DNA from: Dokdonia sp. Dokd-P16
GTDB lineage: Bacteria; Bacteroidota; Bacteroidia; Flavobacteriales; Flavobacteriaceae
Assembly (NCBI RefSeq): GCF_003095655.1
Contig: NZ_CP029151.1
Span: forward strand, 1,239,001-1,303,000
Length of the DNA: 64,000 nucleotides
Direction of reading: 5' to 3'
Below the pieces are notes generated by a model that saw only the letters and a list, made by a program, of their open reading frames with translations, had not been told where the DNA came from and made no database searches. Shown in pieces: positions 7,563 through 15,879 of this stretch (positions are counted from its first letter, which is position 1; every line of letters starts with the position of its first letter). The translations under genes were made by a program, and so were the position numbers.

Positions 7563-9116
7563 ATGAGCACAGTAGCAAAAGATTTTGGAATGGACGAAGC
7601 GCTTAAAATACTTGGCATTTCTGATATAAATGAAGGAACCTCTACAGGTCAAAAAAGTTTTGGTAATGGAGACATTATCGAGTCTTATTCTCCAGTAGAT
7701 GGTCAATTAATAGGTAAAGTAAAGACTACCACAAAGGAAGATTACGAGAAAGTAATGACCTCTGCAACGGCAGCGTTTAAAGACTTTAGAACCATGCCAG
7801 CTCCAGCAAGAGGAGAAATGGTACGTCAGTTTGGAAACAAACTTCGTGAGGTAAAAGAGCCATTAGGTAAACTCGTTTCTTATGAGATGGGTAAATCATA
7901 TCAAGAAGGACTAGGTGAAGTACAAGAGATGATAGACATCTGTGACTTTGCAGTGGGTCTTTCTCGACAGTTACACGGTCTTACTATGCACTCAGAACGT
8001 CCTGGTCACAGAATGTATGAGCAGTACCACCCGCTGGGTGTGGTAGGTATCATTTCGGCATTTAATTTTCCGGTAGCTGTTTGGGCTTGGAACACAGCGC
8101 TTGCTTGGGTTTGTGGAGATGTTTGTGTATGGAAGCCATCAGAAAAAACACCGCTTTGTGGTGTTGCTTGTCAAAACATTATTGCAGAGGTTCTTAAAGC
8201 TAACGATATGCCAGAAGGTATCTCATGCCTTATAAACGGAGATTACAAAGTAGGTGAGATGATGACTACAGATAAGCGCGTACCTCTTATCTCTGCTACC
8301 GGTTCTACTCGTATGGGTAAAAAGGTGTCTGCTACGGTAGGAGAACGTCTAGGAACGTCACTACTTGAGCTAGGGGGAAATAATGCAATCATTGTAACTC
8401 CAGACGCAGATATTAAAATGACAGTAATCGGTGCCGTTTTTGGTGCTGTAGGAACTGCTGGACAACGCTGTACATCTACTAGACGTCTTATTATACATGA
8501 GAGTATGTATGATAAAGTAAAAGACGCCGTAGTAAAAGCATATGGACAGTTACGCATAGGTAATCCTCTTGATGAAAATAATCACGTAGGACCATTAATT
8601 GATACAGATGCAGTTGCTAATTACAACAGCGCACTAGAACGTGTGGTTGCAGAAGGTGGTAACCTTATTGTAGAAGGTGGAGTCCTTAGTGGAGAAGGTT
8701 ATGAGAGCGGTTGCTACGTAAAGCCAGCGATTGCAGAGGCTAGTAATGATTATGAGATTGTACAGCACGAGACTTTTGCTCCTGTATTATACTTATTAAA
8801 ATACAAAGGAGATGTAATGGAAGCCTTAGAGCTTCAAAACGGCGTTGCACAAGGACTTTCGTCTGCTATTATGACAAATAATCTTCGCGAGGCAGAGCGT
8901 TTCTTAAGTGTTGCTGGATCAGATTGTGGTATTGCAAACGTAAACATAGGTACTTCTGGTGCAGAGATAGGTGGAGCCTTTGGAGGTGAGAAAGACACTG
9001 GAGGAGGCCGCGAGTCTGGATCTGATGCTTGGAAAGTATACATGAGAAGACAGACTAATACTATTAATTACACAACCGAGCTACCGCTTGCTCAAGGAAT
9101 TAAATTTGATTTATAA
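7563..9116 (+). CDS. amaB: Aldehyde dehydrogenase, alpha-aminoadipic semialdehyde type (ALDH7/antiquitin)
   Basis: This 517-residue enzyme has the ALDH features in order: FNFPVAVWAWNTALAWVCGD (NAD-binding region), VWKPSEKTPL, GSTRMGKKV, the glutamate motif LLELGGNN, and the catalytic Cys in GQRCTSTRR (near residue 300). The YHPLGVVGIISAFNFP segment and overall length fit ALDH7 (antiquitin), which oxidises alpha-aminoadipic semialdehyde in lysine degradation. That substrate is inferred from subfamily resemblance. The gene stands alone between two terminators. Confidence 0.85.
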   Translation: MSTVAKDFGMDEALKILGISDINEGTSTGQKSFGNGDIIESYSPVDGQLIGKVKTTTKEDYEKVMTSATAAFKDFRTMPAPARGEMVRQFGNKLREVKEPLGKLVSYEMGKSYQEGLGEVQEMIDICDFAVGLSRQLHGLTMHSERPGHRMYEQYHPLGVVGIISAFNFPVAVWAWNTALAWVCGDVCVWKPSEKTPLCGVACQNIIAEVLKANDMPEGISCLINGDYKVGEMMTTDKRVPLISATGSTRMGKKVSATVGERLGTSLLELGGNNAIIVTPDADIKMTVIGAVFGAVGTAGQRCTSTRRLIIHESMYDKVKDAVVKAYGQLRIGNPLDENNHVGPLIDTDAVANYNSALERVVAEGGNLIVEGGVLSGEGYESGCYVKPAIAEASNDYEIVQHETFAPVLYLLKYKGDVMEALELQNGVAQGLSSAIMTNNLREAERFLSVAGSDCGIANVNIGTSGAEIGGAFGGEKDTGGGRESGSDAWKVYMRRQTNTINYTTELPLAQGIKFDL

Positions 9117-9148
9117 GAGACTATCTCTTTTAAGTAATACTTATTTTA

Positions 9149-9181
9149 AAACCGTTTCCCACTAAAGGAAACGGTTTTTTT
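9149..9181 (+). terminator. Rho-independent terminator after the aldehyde dehydrogenase gene
   Basis: The stem AAACCGTTTCC pairs with GGAAACGGTTT around a seven-base loop and runs into a T tract. A degenerate copy of the dispersed palindrome follows within a few bases. Confidence 0.92.
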
Positions 9182-9185
9182 GTGC

Positions 9186-9199
9186 GCTTCCGCGAAAAA
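9186..9199. repeat. Dispersed palindrome, copy 5 (intergenic, degenerate)
   Basis: GCTTCCGCGAAAAA, two to three mismatches, directly after the aldehyde dehydrogenase terminator. Confidence 0.65.
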
Positions 9200-9344
9200 G
9201 TGAACACATCAAATCCACTCTTTGCATAATAAGCAAAACAGTATGTAACCTACGTTTTACGCTTGAACTTGATAATTTTTACTCGACTAATCTCTTAAAA
9301 TCATCGAGCAAATACATAATCTACTGAATATCAAACCTAAAAAG

Positions 9345-9374
9345 TTGTAAGTGTTAATATTTTAACTAACTTTA
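9345..9374 (+). promoter_or_regulatory. Candidate Bacteroidota promoter for the OmpA-like gene
   Basis: TTG at 9345-9347 is followed after exactly 19 bp by TAACTTTA at 9367-9374, matching the TTG/N19/TAnnTTTG layout except for the last base. The ATG lies 30 bp downstream. Confidence 0.6.
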
Positions 9375-9404
9375 AGAAACAGTAATCACCTAAAAAACAA
9401 ACAA

Positions 9405-10355
9405 ATGAGTAAGAAAACGGGATACCTCCTAGGTATGCTGCTTACGATTGTTATTTGTATGATTCTCGCATGGATTTTTTGCTGCAATACCACTGGAAAT
9501 AGTGATTTGCAAAACAACCAAAGAGAAACAACTATTGACAATCCTCCTGCAGTAGCTGCTCCAGAAGTAGCAACCTCAATGGCCTTTAACCTTAAAGGAC
9601 CTGACGGTAATTTTGCCTTCAACAGCAATGACAACTTTAACTTCAACACTTCATCATTTTCAATATTACCTCCTATTTCTGGAAAGGTGACAGATGGCGT
9701 AGGTGAACTCAAAGCATACTTTGAGACTGCCGGTAATGAAGATAAGATGATGGATATCACAGGATATTATGATAGTGGAGAAAAAAACACCTCAGCATTT
9801 GCAGATCTTGGACTTGCGAGATCAAATTCGGTAAAAAACTATTTTGTTGATCAAGGAATTCCTTCTAGCCGTATTAATACGTATGGAGAGCTACGCGCAT
9901 CACTAGTTCCTGATGGCAACGTTTACAAAGGTCCTATAGAATACAGGATCTTTAATCAGGCAAATGGAGATCTTGATGCTACTAACACGGCACTACAAAA
10001 CATAGAGAATAGCCTAAGAGCAGACCCACTAGTATTGTACTTCGATTATGGAGAAGCCTCTGTAACACTAAGCGAGAAACAACGCTTACAAATAGGAGAC
10101 ATAAGCCGCTATCTAGATAAAAAAGAAGGTGCAACCATCACTGTTGAAGGTCACACAGACAGTCAAGGTAGCCTCACAACTAACGATAGATTAGGATTAG
10201 AAAGAGCAGAATTTGCAAAGGCATACCTCGCAAACAACGGTATTCCAGGATCAAAAATCAAAACAGTTTCAAAGGGAGAGCGCAGCCCTATTGAAACAAA
10301 TGATACCGAGGAAGGACGCAATAAAAACAGACGCGCAGTCATCACACTAAACTAA
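9405..10355 (+). CDS. OmpA family protein, membrane-anchored, with two OmpA-like segments
   Basis: This 316-residue protein has an N-terminal membrane segment (residues 8-27). A degenerate OmpA-like domain covers about residues 90-185 (ITGYYDSGEKN then ARSNSVKNYFVDQGI). A canonical OmpA C-terminal domain covers about 205-316, with ITVEGHTDSQGS, RAEFAKAYLANNGI and the ending GRNKNRRAVI. OmpA domains bind peptidoglycan meso-diaminopimelate non-covalently, so the protein probably ties the membrane to the wall. It is followed after 21 bp by the helix-hairpin-helix gene; the two look like an operon. Confidence 0.85.
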   Translation: MSKKTGYLLGMLLTIVICMILAWIFCCNTTGNSDLQNNQRETTIDNPPAVAAPEVATSMAFNLKGPDGNFAFNSNDNFNFNTSSFSILPPISGKVTDGVGELKAYFETAGNEDKMMDITGYYDSGEKNTSAFADLGLARSNSVKNYFVDQGIPSSRINTYGELRASLVPDGNVYKGPIEYRIFNQANGDLDATNTALQNIENSLRADPLVLYFDYGEASVTLSEKQRLQIGDISRYLDKKEGATITVEGHTDSQGSLTTNDRLGLERAEFAKAYLANNGIPGSKIKTVSKGERSPIETNDTEEGRNKNRRAVITLN

Positions 10356-10376
10356 CAGACCAAAAACAAAATAATT

Positions 10377-11063
10377 ATGGATTTTTCAAACGTAGCTTGC
10401 TGGATATGGCCACTCATCGCAGGTGTCATCTGCGGTATTTTAGGATATTTATTGGGTCGCCTTTTTGGCAGTAGTAATAATAAAACAATAGACTACAGCG
10501 CAGATCTTGATGCTTGCAAACGCAAAACAGCGTCACTACAAGCAGATCTTGATGCTTGCACTCGTAAAACTGCATCCTTAGAAGCAGATTTAGCTTCAAG
10601 TCAGTCTAAGCTTAGTCTAGCAAAAAAAGCTCCCATAGTGGCAACTAGCACTGCGAGTATCGCAAGCTCATTTGCAGCAGGTGCTGCAACAGGCGCTGTC
10701 ACAAACACTGTCACAGAAAATAACCTTCCACAAGAAAAAAGTAACAGTGTTGTTGGGGTGACATTTGATGCAATTGCTGCAAAAAGTGCGTACGGAAAGA
10801 AAAAAGTAAGAGAAAATGACCTCACCATCGTAGAGGGCATAGGACCAAAAATCTCAGAGCTATTTCACAATCATGATATTAAAACTTGGGCATCACTAGC
10901 AAGCACCTCTGTAGAGAAGTGCCAAGAAGTACTTAATTCTGGTGGAAAACGCTATGAAATACATCGTCCAGGGACATGGCCTATGCAAGCAGAAATGGCA
11001 GCACTAGGAAAATGGGCAGAGCTCAAAAAATGGCAAGATGAGCATGATTATGGTAAGGCGTAA
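10377..11063 (+). CDS. Membrane-anchored coiled-coil protein with helix-hairpin-helix domain
   Basis: This 228-residue protein has a membrane helix with glycine spacing (WPLIAGVICGILGYLLGRLFG, residues about 11-32). Two near-identical 14-residue repeats (ADLDACKRKTASLQ and ADLDACTRKTASLE) form a short coiled coil, and an Ala/Thr-rich linker follows. The C-terminal domain has the helix-hairpin-helix motif VEGIGPKISELFHNHDI, then TWPMQAEMAALGKWAELKKW. That domain is often annotated as a predicted 5' DNA nuclease, but no nuclease residues are evident; HhH suggests DNA or protein binding. It is coupled to the OmpA gene. Confidence 0.75.
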   Translation: MDFSNVACWIWPLIAGVICGILGYLLGRLFGSSNNKTIDYSADLDACKRKTASLQADLDACTRKTASLEADLASSQSKLSLAKKAPIVATSTASIASSFAAGAATGAVTNTVTENNLPQEKSNSVVGVTFDAIAAKSAYGKKKVRENDLTIVEGIGPKISELFHNHDIKTWASLASTSVEKCQEVLNSGGKRYEIHRPGTWPMQAEMAALGKWAELKKWQDEHDYGKA

Positions 11064-11083
11064 GTAACACAGTATACCATAAA

Positions 11084-11117
11084 AAAAGTCCGCTATGATA
11101 CATTTCATAGCGGACTT
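11084..11117. terminator. Bidirectional rho-independent terminator
   Basis: The 13-bp stem AAGTCCGCTATGA/TCATAGCGGACTT lies between convergent genes. It is flanked by A7 on the left and a T-rich stretch on the right, so it can stop transcription from both sides. Confidence 0.88.
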
Positions 11118-11139
11118 TCATTTTGTAAAAAACTGTTTA

Positions 11140-11556
11140 CTATAATAATGTGGCGTCTAGTGTGATTTCTGCTTTCATAAGTTTAGACAGTGGGCACACT
11201 TCCTTTGCTTTTTGAGCAATCTCTTCAAATTTCTCTTTTGAGATATTTGGCACCTTCCCTTTGGTTACTAACTTGATGGTGGTGATTTCGCCATCTTCAA
11301 AAGTTACGTGAGCATCTGTGTCAAGACTATCTGCAACAAAATCTTCTTCATTTAACAAGAAGCTCAATTGCATAGTATAGCAGCCTGAGTGTGCAGCACC
11401 TATAAGCTCTTCTGGGTTAGTCCCCACGCCATCTTCAAATCTAGTCCCAAATGCATATTGTGCTTTATCTAATACCGTACTTTCTGTTGATATTGATCCT
11501 TTACCTTCTTTCCCACTTCCTGCCCAGTGCGCGCTTGCTTTCCTTGTAAATTTCAT
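11140..11556 (-). CDS. osmC: OsmC family peroxiredoxin
   Basis: This 138-residue protein starts at the ATG at 11554-11556 (MKFTRKASAHW); an upstream extension adds a Cys-rich tail not typical of the family. It has the two OsmC/Ohr active-site cysteines in GAAHSGCYTMQLSF and KEVCPLSK. OsmC enzymes use thiols to reduce organic hydroperoxides in the cytoplasm. The gene shares a bidirectional terminator with the HhH gene. Confidence 0.9.
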   Translation of the reverse strand: MKFTRKASAHWAGSGKEGKGSISTESTVLDKAQYAFGTRFEDGVGTNPEELIGAAHSGCYTMQLSFLLNEEDFVADSLDTDAHVTFEDGEITTIKLVTKGKVPNISKEKFEEIAQKAKEVCPLSKLMKAEITLDATLL

Positions 11557-11629
11557 AATTGGTAATTTAAAACGACAAAAACATGTCTTCATCGCTGTTA
11601 TTAATATGAAGTAAAAGTAATTAGATTAT

Positions 11630-11643
11630 GCTTTCGCGAAAGC
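11630..11643. repeat. Dispersed palindrome, copy 6 (intergenic)
   Basis: Exact 14-bp form upstream of the OsmC gene. Confidence 0.95.
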
Positions 11644-11733
11644 GGTATTAACAGCATATAACATCATCTTTAACAAAGCTTTATAATGACCTCAACTAAT
11701 AGTCTACACTTGTTTTGAGGAGGTTGAAAGTCA

Positions 11734-12084
11734 TTAACCTATTTGCGTGCCATTTGCTACTTTTCTATCTGGAGCTATTAAAATAACATCCTTCTCATTT
11801 CCTAAACCTCCCAGAACGAGACACTCACTCATCATTGTTGCAATTTGCTTTGGCGGAAAATTAAGGACTGCAACCACTTGCCTTCCCACTAGTTCTTGAG
11901 TCGTATATAACTGAGTGATTTGTGCAGATGTTTTTCTTTTACCATACTCACCAAAGTCCACAACCATTTTATAGGATGGATTTCTAGCCTCTGCAAAAAC
12001 CTCTGCAGATAAGATGGTGCCTACTCGCATTTCTACTTTAGTAAAATCACTCCAGGTCAAATTTTCATGTTGTTTATCATCCAT
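11734..12084 (-). CDS. csaA: CsaA-type tRNA-binding domain protein
   Basis: This 116-residue protein is a single EMAP-II/Arc1p-like OB fold. It has the pattern FTKVEMRVGTILSAE near the N-terminus, NPSYKMVVDFG, then VVAVLNFPPKQI and the closing SECLVLGGL. CsaA binds tRNA as a homodimer and has been described as a chaperone linked to protein export. Length and motif order match the family well. It lies downstream of the SPFH/zinc-ribbon pair on the same strand, 54 bp from the zinc-ribbon gene. Confidence 0.9.
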   Translation of the reverse strand: MDDKQHENLTWSDFTKVEMRVGTILSAEVFAEARNPSYKMVVDFGEYGKRKTSAQITQLYTTQELVGRQVVAVLNFPPKQIATMMSECLVLGGLGNEKDVILIAPDRKVANGTQIG

Positions 12085-12138
12085 AGTTGACTTTTAAAAC
12101 AGAAACTAAATAGCTCATAAGTTAGTTATTAATCTACA

Positions 12139-13242
12139 TTACTGTTGCCCATTACTAGCTAGCAAAACAATAACTCCTATCACCATAAGACCTGCTAGTA
12201 TGGCAAAGAAAATCTTCCAAAATGAATACGGTCGTTTTCCAGAAAGTGCTCCCGTTTCTCCATTAACAAAGAAGTTATATTCCTTCCCGTTGTATCGGTA
12301 TGAACTCACATAAACGGGTAATAAAATGTGTTTAAACGTCTCCTCTGCGAGCTTCATGTCTATAGATGAAACGCGTTGTGTATCGCCACCTATGTCTCTA
12401 GCTGCCCAAGTAGATGCTATTCGCTTTGCAACATCACGAGATTTACCATAACCATCTTTGAGAGGAATCGTATATTTTTCTGTCACAAAACCAGATAAAA
12501 ATCCGCTGTTGAAGGGTTGTAATTTTTTAAGATCCCATCTAGCAATTTTAGAAGGAACTCTTCCTGCTCGCTGTTTTGAGGCTTCTATCAAGGTGTCATC
12601 TACAAATCCAAATACACTGCCAGAAGCAGGATACCATCGCGTTTTTTGCACTTGTCTAGATTGCGTTTTTCCTTTACTATCTCGATACGTTTCTGTCACA
12701 TAGTAGTACTCCCCTCGCTGGCCAGTATAGTTTGCAGCAAGTTGCGCATCAAAGGTCCAGTAAGGTAAATACAGTCCTTTTGTAAACTGAGGATCTAGCG
12801 AGGCTTTCTTTAATTTATTAGGAGCCCACCACAAACCGTTTACCCACTTTTTAAAAATAGTAAAAGAGGCACTCTGATCTATTTGAAATGGCAATACCGC
12901 TCCTGGCAAAATCCAGTCTTCCTTGCGCATATCTTCAAGTATGAGTGGCATACTGCAATACACGCAATGCAGGGATTTATAATGTTCTTCTACATGCTGG
13001 TTTGCTCCACAATTTTTACAGTGAAGCATTGAGATTTCTTCGCTGTTTTTTTGATCTCCCATTTTATCCAAGTAAGGATAAAGCTCTAGTTCTTCAAACT
13101 TACTGGTCTCTAGTGATATTTTTTCTTGATGCCCACAGTACTCACAGGTAATAGACGTGGTACCTGGCTTATACTTAAGCTCTGCACCACAATTTATACA
13201 TGCTTTTTTAAGTTCAGTTTTATGAATGGGTGTTTCTTCCAT
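12139..13242 (-). CDS. Zinc-ribbon membrane protein, partner of the SPFH protein
   Basis: This 367-residue protein has two zinc ribbons: CINCGAELKY...CEYCGH (residues 15-37) and CKNCGAN...CVYCSMPL (about 74-98). A middle region rich in Trp and Tyr follows (WWAPNKLKK, YLPYWTFDAQ), and one C-terminal membrane helix (about residues 340-362). Such proteins are often misnamed as RNA polymerase subunit P-like because of the ribbon; the function is unknown. It lies 63 bp downstream of the SPFH gene, and homologous pairs occur together, suggesting a shared membrane complex. Confidence 0.75.
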   Translation of the reverse strand: MEETPIHKTELKKACINCGAELKYKPGTTSITCEYCGHQEKISLETSKFEELELYPYLDKMGDQKNSEEISMLHCKNCGANQHVEEHYKSLHCVYCSMPLILEDMRKEDWILPGAVLPFQIDQSASFTIFKKWVNGLWWAPNKLKKASLDPQFTKGLYLPYWTFDAQLAANYTGQRGEYYYVTETYRDSKGKTQSRQVQKTRWYPASGSVFGFVDDTLIEASKQRAGRVPSKIARWDLKKLQPFNSGFLSGFVTEKYTIPLKDGYGKSRDVAKRIASTWAARDIGGDTQRVSSIDMKLAEETFKHILLPVYVSSYRYNGKEYNFFVNGETGALSGKRPYSFWKIFFAILAGLMVIGVIVLLASNGQQ

Positions 13243-13305
13243 ATAGGAATAATGAAAGGTGCATATATAGGAATACGCACCTCAAAAGGTTTTAGTTATA
13301 AAATA

Positions 13306-14445
13306 TTATTGTGGTAACGGCGGCGGTGTGTTACCTCCTAAGAAAGACTTAAGCTCTTCCACCTCTTGCAGTGCAGTCCATGCAGCCATTCCTTGTTTCC
13401 ACACAAGGCTCTCTTTATTGATAGTGCGATTTGCAAACAAAGCTTTGAGTTGATCTAAACCTACGGGCCCTTGTTGAGCACCGTTTACCGCATAAAAATA
13501 TTGTACTGCGGCTGGCATAGGTGGAGGCATCATTCCTCCTTGATTCATTTGGGGTTGTGCTTGTTGTTGTCCTCCCATTTGTGGAGACATCATTCCGCCC
13601 ATTTGTTGTGCGAGTACAAAGCCCATTCCCATACCCATTCCTGCTCCTGCAGTACCACCTTCATTTGTAGCTGCAGCTTCTATAGCTTTTGCAGTTTTAA
13701 ACTTAGTAAGTTTATCTAGATCGATTTTATCCAGACGACTGTATTCAAATATTTCTTTCTTGAGGTCTTCTGGCATCGATACATTCTCGATGTAAAACTT
13801 CTCAAGAGAAATACCTACAGACATAAACTCTGGCTTCATTACCTCTTGGCACGTCTCAGAAAGCTCTGAAGTATTTGCAGCATACAGCTCTATAGGAAGA
13901 TTTGCTTCTCCTACCGTATCTGTAAATCTTGTTGCAATGAGACTTTTGAGGTGCTCATTAATCTCAAAATTTGTAAAGTTGTTATCTGTACCTACGATAT
14001 CTACAATAAACTTTCCAGCATCTGCAATTTTAAAGGCATAGGTTCCAAAAGCGCGAATTTCTACAAGGCCAAAACGATCATCACTTAACGTAATTGGGTT
14101 TTTAGTTCCCCACTTTTCATCTGTAAATAAGTGCGTGTTTACAAAATAAACTTCTGCTTTAAATGGAGAGTTAAAGCCATATTTCCAACCTTTAATAGTA
14201 GATAATATTGGTAAATTTTGAGTAGTCAGATCATACGTTCCAGGTGTAAAAACATCTGCCAGTTGGCCTTCATTTACAAACACTGCCGTCTGTCCTTCAC
14301 GTACAACAAGCTTTGCACCATTTTTAATTTCATTTTGATAACGTTCAAAACGGTGAGCAATGGTATCATCTGTGTAGTCTAGCCACTCGACAATATCTAT
14401 AAACTCATTACTGAGCTTCTCTTTAATTTTACTGAAAATATCCAT
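13306..14445 (-). CDS. SPFH/band-7 protein with C-terminal GYF_2 domain (YdjI-like)
   Basis: This 379-residue protein has no signal peptide. It opens with a segment typical of YdjI or 'virion core protein'-like members (GAKLVVREGQTAVFVNEGQL) and has an SPFH core to about residue 250. A Gly/Met/Gln-rich linker follows (AGAGMGMGMGF, QQAQPQMNQGG), then a GYF_2 domain (YFYAVNGAQQGPVGLDQL...VWKQGMAAW). SPFH proteins form ring or cage scaffolds at membranes; GYF_2 binds proline-rich peptides. It is the first gene of the pair with the zinc-ribbon protein, which may anchor it. Confidence 0.82.
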   Translation of the reverse strand: MDIFSKIKEKLSNEFIDIVEWLDYTDDTIAHRFERYQNEIKNGAKLVVREGQTAVFVNEGQLADVFTPGTYDLTTQNLPILSTIKGWKYGFNSPFKAEVYFVNTHLFTDEKWGTKNPITLSDDRFGLVEIRAFGTYAFKIADAGKFIVDIVGTDNNFTNFEINEHLKSLIATRFTDTVGEANLPIELYAANTSELSETCQEVMKPEFMSVGISLEKFYIENVSMPEDLKKEIFEYSRLDKIDLDKLTKFKTAKAIEAAATNEGGTAGAGMGMGMGFVLAQQMGGMMSPQMGGQQQAQPQMNQGGMMPPPMPAAVQYFYAVNGAQQGPVGLDQLKALFANRTINKESLVWKQGMAAWTALQEVEELKSFLGGNTPPPLPQ

Positions 14446-14494
14446 AGGTTGTGTTGTTTTATTTTGTGTTTTAAAGTTATGAAAAAAGGAGCAT

Positions 14495-14532
14495 AAAAAA
14501 ACCTACTATCGTTCCCTCAAACAATAGCAGGT
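14495..14532 (-). terminator. Rho-independent terminator of the 39-residue small gene
   Basis: Read on the minus strand, ACCTGCTATTG pairs with CGATAGTAGGT (two G-T pairs) around a short loop and is followed by seven T residues. It lies 52 bp after the stop codon of the small gene and before the SPFH gene. Confidence 0.85.
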
Positions 14533-14583
14533 CTTATTTGCCTATATAAAGGCAACTCAAAACAATGTATGGTGGCTTATCAT

Positions 14584-14703
14584 CTATCCTTGATACTCAT
14601 ATGAGCTTCCATCTGGAAACTCTATTGAGAAATAAGAAACATCAAATTCCTCATCTTGAAAAATTTCTTCTAGAAGTCCCCACTCTTCCGTATTTGTATT
14701 CAT
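14584..14703 (-). CDS. Small acidic protein, 39 residues
   Basis: This open reading frame encodes MNTNTEEWGLLEEIFQDEEF followed by 19 more residues ending GSSYEYQG. It is strongly acidic and aromatic, has no membrane segment, and lies alone in a 522-bp gap. Support that it is real comes from the perfect minus-strand terminator 52 bp downstream, which no other gene needs, and from its regular codon use. I do not recognise a family. It might be a small regulatory or adaptor peptide. Confidence 0.6.
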   Translation of the reverse strand: MNTNTEEWGLLEEIFQDEEFDVSYFSIEFPDGSSYEYQG

Positions 14704-14897
14704 GACATATCTTTTTAAGTGATTAATACATTACAAATATGAACCAGATTTATGGATCTCTAAGGGATATAATAGCGTGAATTTACAAGGGCGTAAACCC
14801 CTATATTAATAAGTTATTCTTAAACACCCTACACAAAAGATTTATTAATAGAGCTGCTGAACATCTTTTCTTATAATGCTATAGAGGTTGTTGTTAA

Positions 14898-14911
14898 GCT
14901 TTCGCGAAAGC
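14898..14911. repeat. Dispersed palindrome, copy 7 (intergenic)
   Basis: Exact 14-bp form 26 bp before the -7 box of the flavin reductase gene. Confidence 0.95.
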
Positions 14912-14936
14912 GTTATTAATACCCTTAAAGAATTCC

Positions 14937-14944
14937 TATTTTTG
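14937..14944 (+). promoter_or_regulatory. Candidate -7 box for the flavin reductase gene
   Basis: TATTTTTG matches the Bacteroidota TAnnTTTG -7 box, 23 bp before the ATG. A TTA about 21 bp upstream is a weak -33 candidate, directly next to a dispersed palindrome. Confidence 0.45.
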
Positions 14945-14967
14945 ATACACTTTTAAAATCAATATGT

Positions 14968-15843
14968 ATGCTCACGATAGATCCTAAAGAAATTCCAGTT
15001 CCACAATTATTTGCTCACCTTACAGGTGCTGTGGGACCGCGTCCTATTGCATTTGCAAGTACTGTAGATAAAGATGGTAATGTGAATCTCGCTCCTTTTA
15101 GCTTTTTTAATGTCTTTGGGGCAAATCCTCCTATTCTTGTGTATTCCCCTTCTAGAAGTGGTCGTGATAACACCACAAAACACACGCTAGATAACGTGCT
15201 CGAAGTACCTGAATGTACTGTAAACATTGTAAACTATGCAATGGTACAGCAAATGTCACTTGCAAGTACGGCTTATGCAAAAGGTGTAAACGAGTTTACA
15301 AAGTCTGGACTTACTGAAAAACCATCTGAGATGGTGCAACCTCCTTGCGTTGCAGAGGCTCCAGTACAGTTTGAATGTAAAGTGATTGAAGTTAAGCCGC
15401 TAGGAGATCAGGGTGGCGCAGGAAATCTTGTGATTTGCGAGATTTTAAAAATGCATATTAATGAAGACGTTCTAGATGCTCATGGCGCAATAGATCCACT
15501 CAAAATAGATCAAGTCTCTCGCATGGGTGCAAACTGGTATAGTAGAGCAAAAGACGGGCTTTTTGAAGTGCCTAAACCAGTTTTAAGAACCGGTATAGGA
15601 GTTGATATGATTCCTCAAGAAATAAGAAATAGTACAATACTCACTGGTAACGATCTAGGCATGCTAGGTAATGTAGAGCAATTACCTACAGAAGATGAGA
15701 TTTCTAACTTTATAGCACAGCATGAAGATGTAAGAACAAATCTCGCGACAGCAAGTGAGGAAACCATGCACAAAATGGCAAAGGAATATTTAGATAAAAA
15801 AAATGTGGATAATGCGTGGAGAGTTCTGCTCGCAAAACGCTAG
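14968..15843 (+). CDS. Flavin reductase family protein (FMN-binding split barrel)
   Basis: This 291-residue protein has the split-barrel FMN domain in its first 190 residues. TGAVGPRPIAFASTVDKDG and NLAPFSFFNVFGANPP are the signature strands of the flavin reductase-like family. The tail of about 100 residues is mostly helical. Family members reduce free flavins or bind FMN for other redox steps; the partner is unknown. The upstream ATG at 14964 is in another frame, so 14968 is used. DUF3127 follows after 36 bp on the same strand. Confidence 0.85.
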   Translation: MLTIDPKEIPVPQLFAHLTGAVGPRPIAFASTVDKDGNVNLAPFSFFNVFGANPPILVYSPSRSGRDNTTKHTLDNVLEVPECTVNIVNYAMVQQMSLASTAYAKGVNEFTKSGLTEKPSEMVQPPCVAEAPVQFECKVIEVKPLGDQGGAGNLVICEILKMHINEDVLDAHGAIDPLKIDQVSRMGANWYSRAKDGLFEVPKPVLRTGIGVDMIPQEIRNSTILTGNDLGMLGNVEQLPTEDEISNFIAQHEDVRTNLATASEETMHKMAKEYLDKKNVDNAWRVLLAKR

Positions 15844-15879
15844 GATTTTCATAAATTTACACCCTAATAATTGAACGCG

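Noticed and set aside
8884-8897. TCTTCGCGAGGC in the aldehyde dehydrogenase gene as a palindrome copy
   Set aside because: Only the central TTCGCGA matches.
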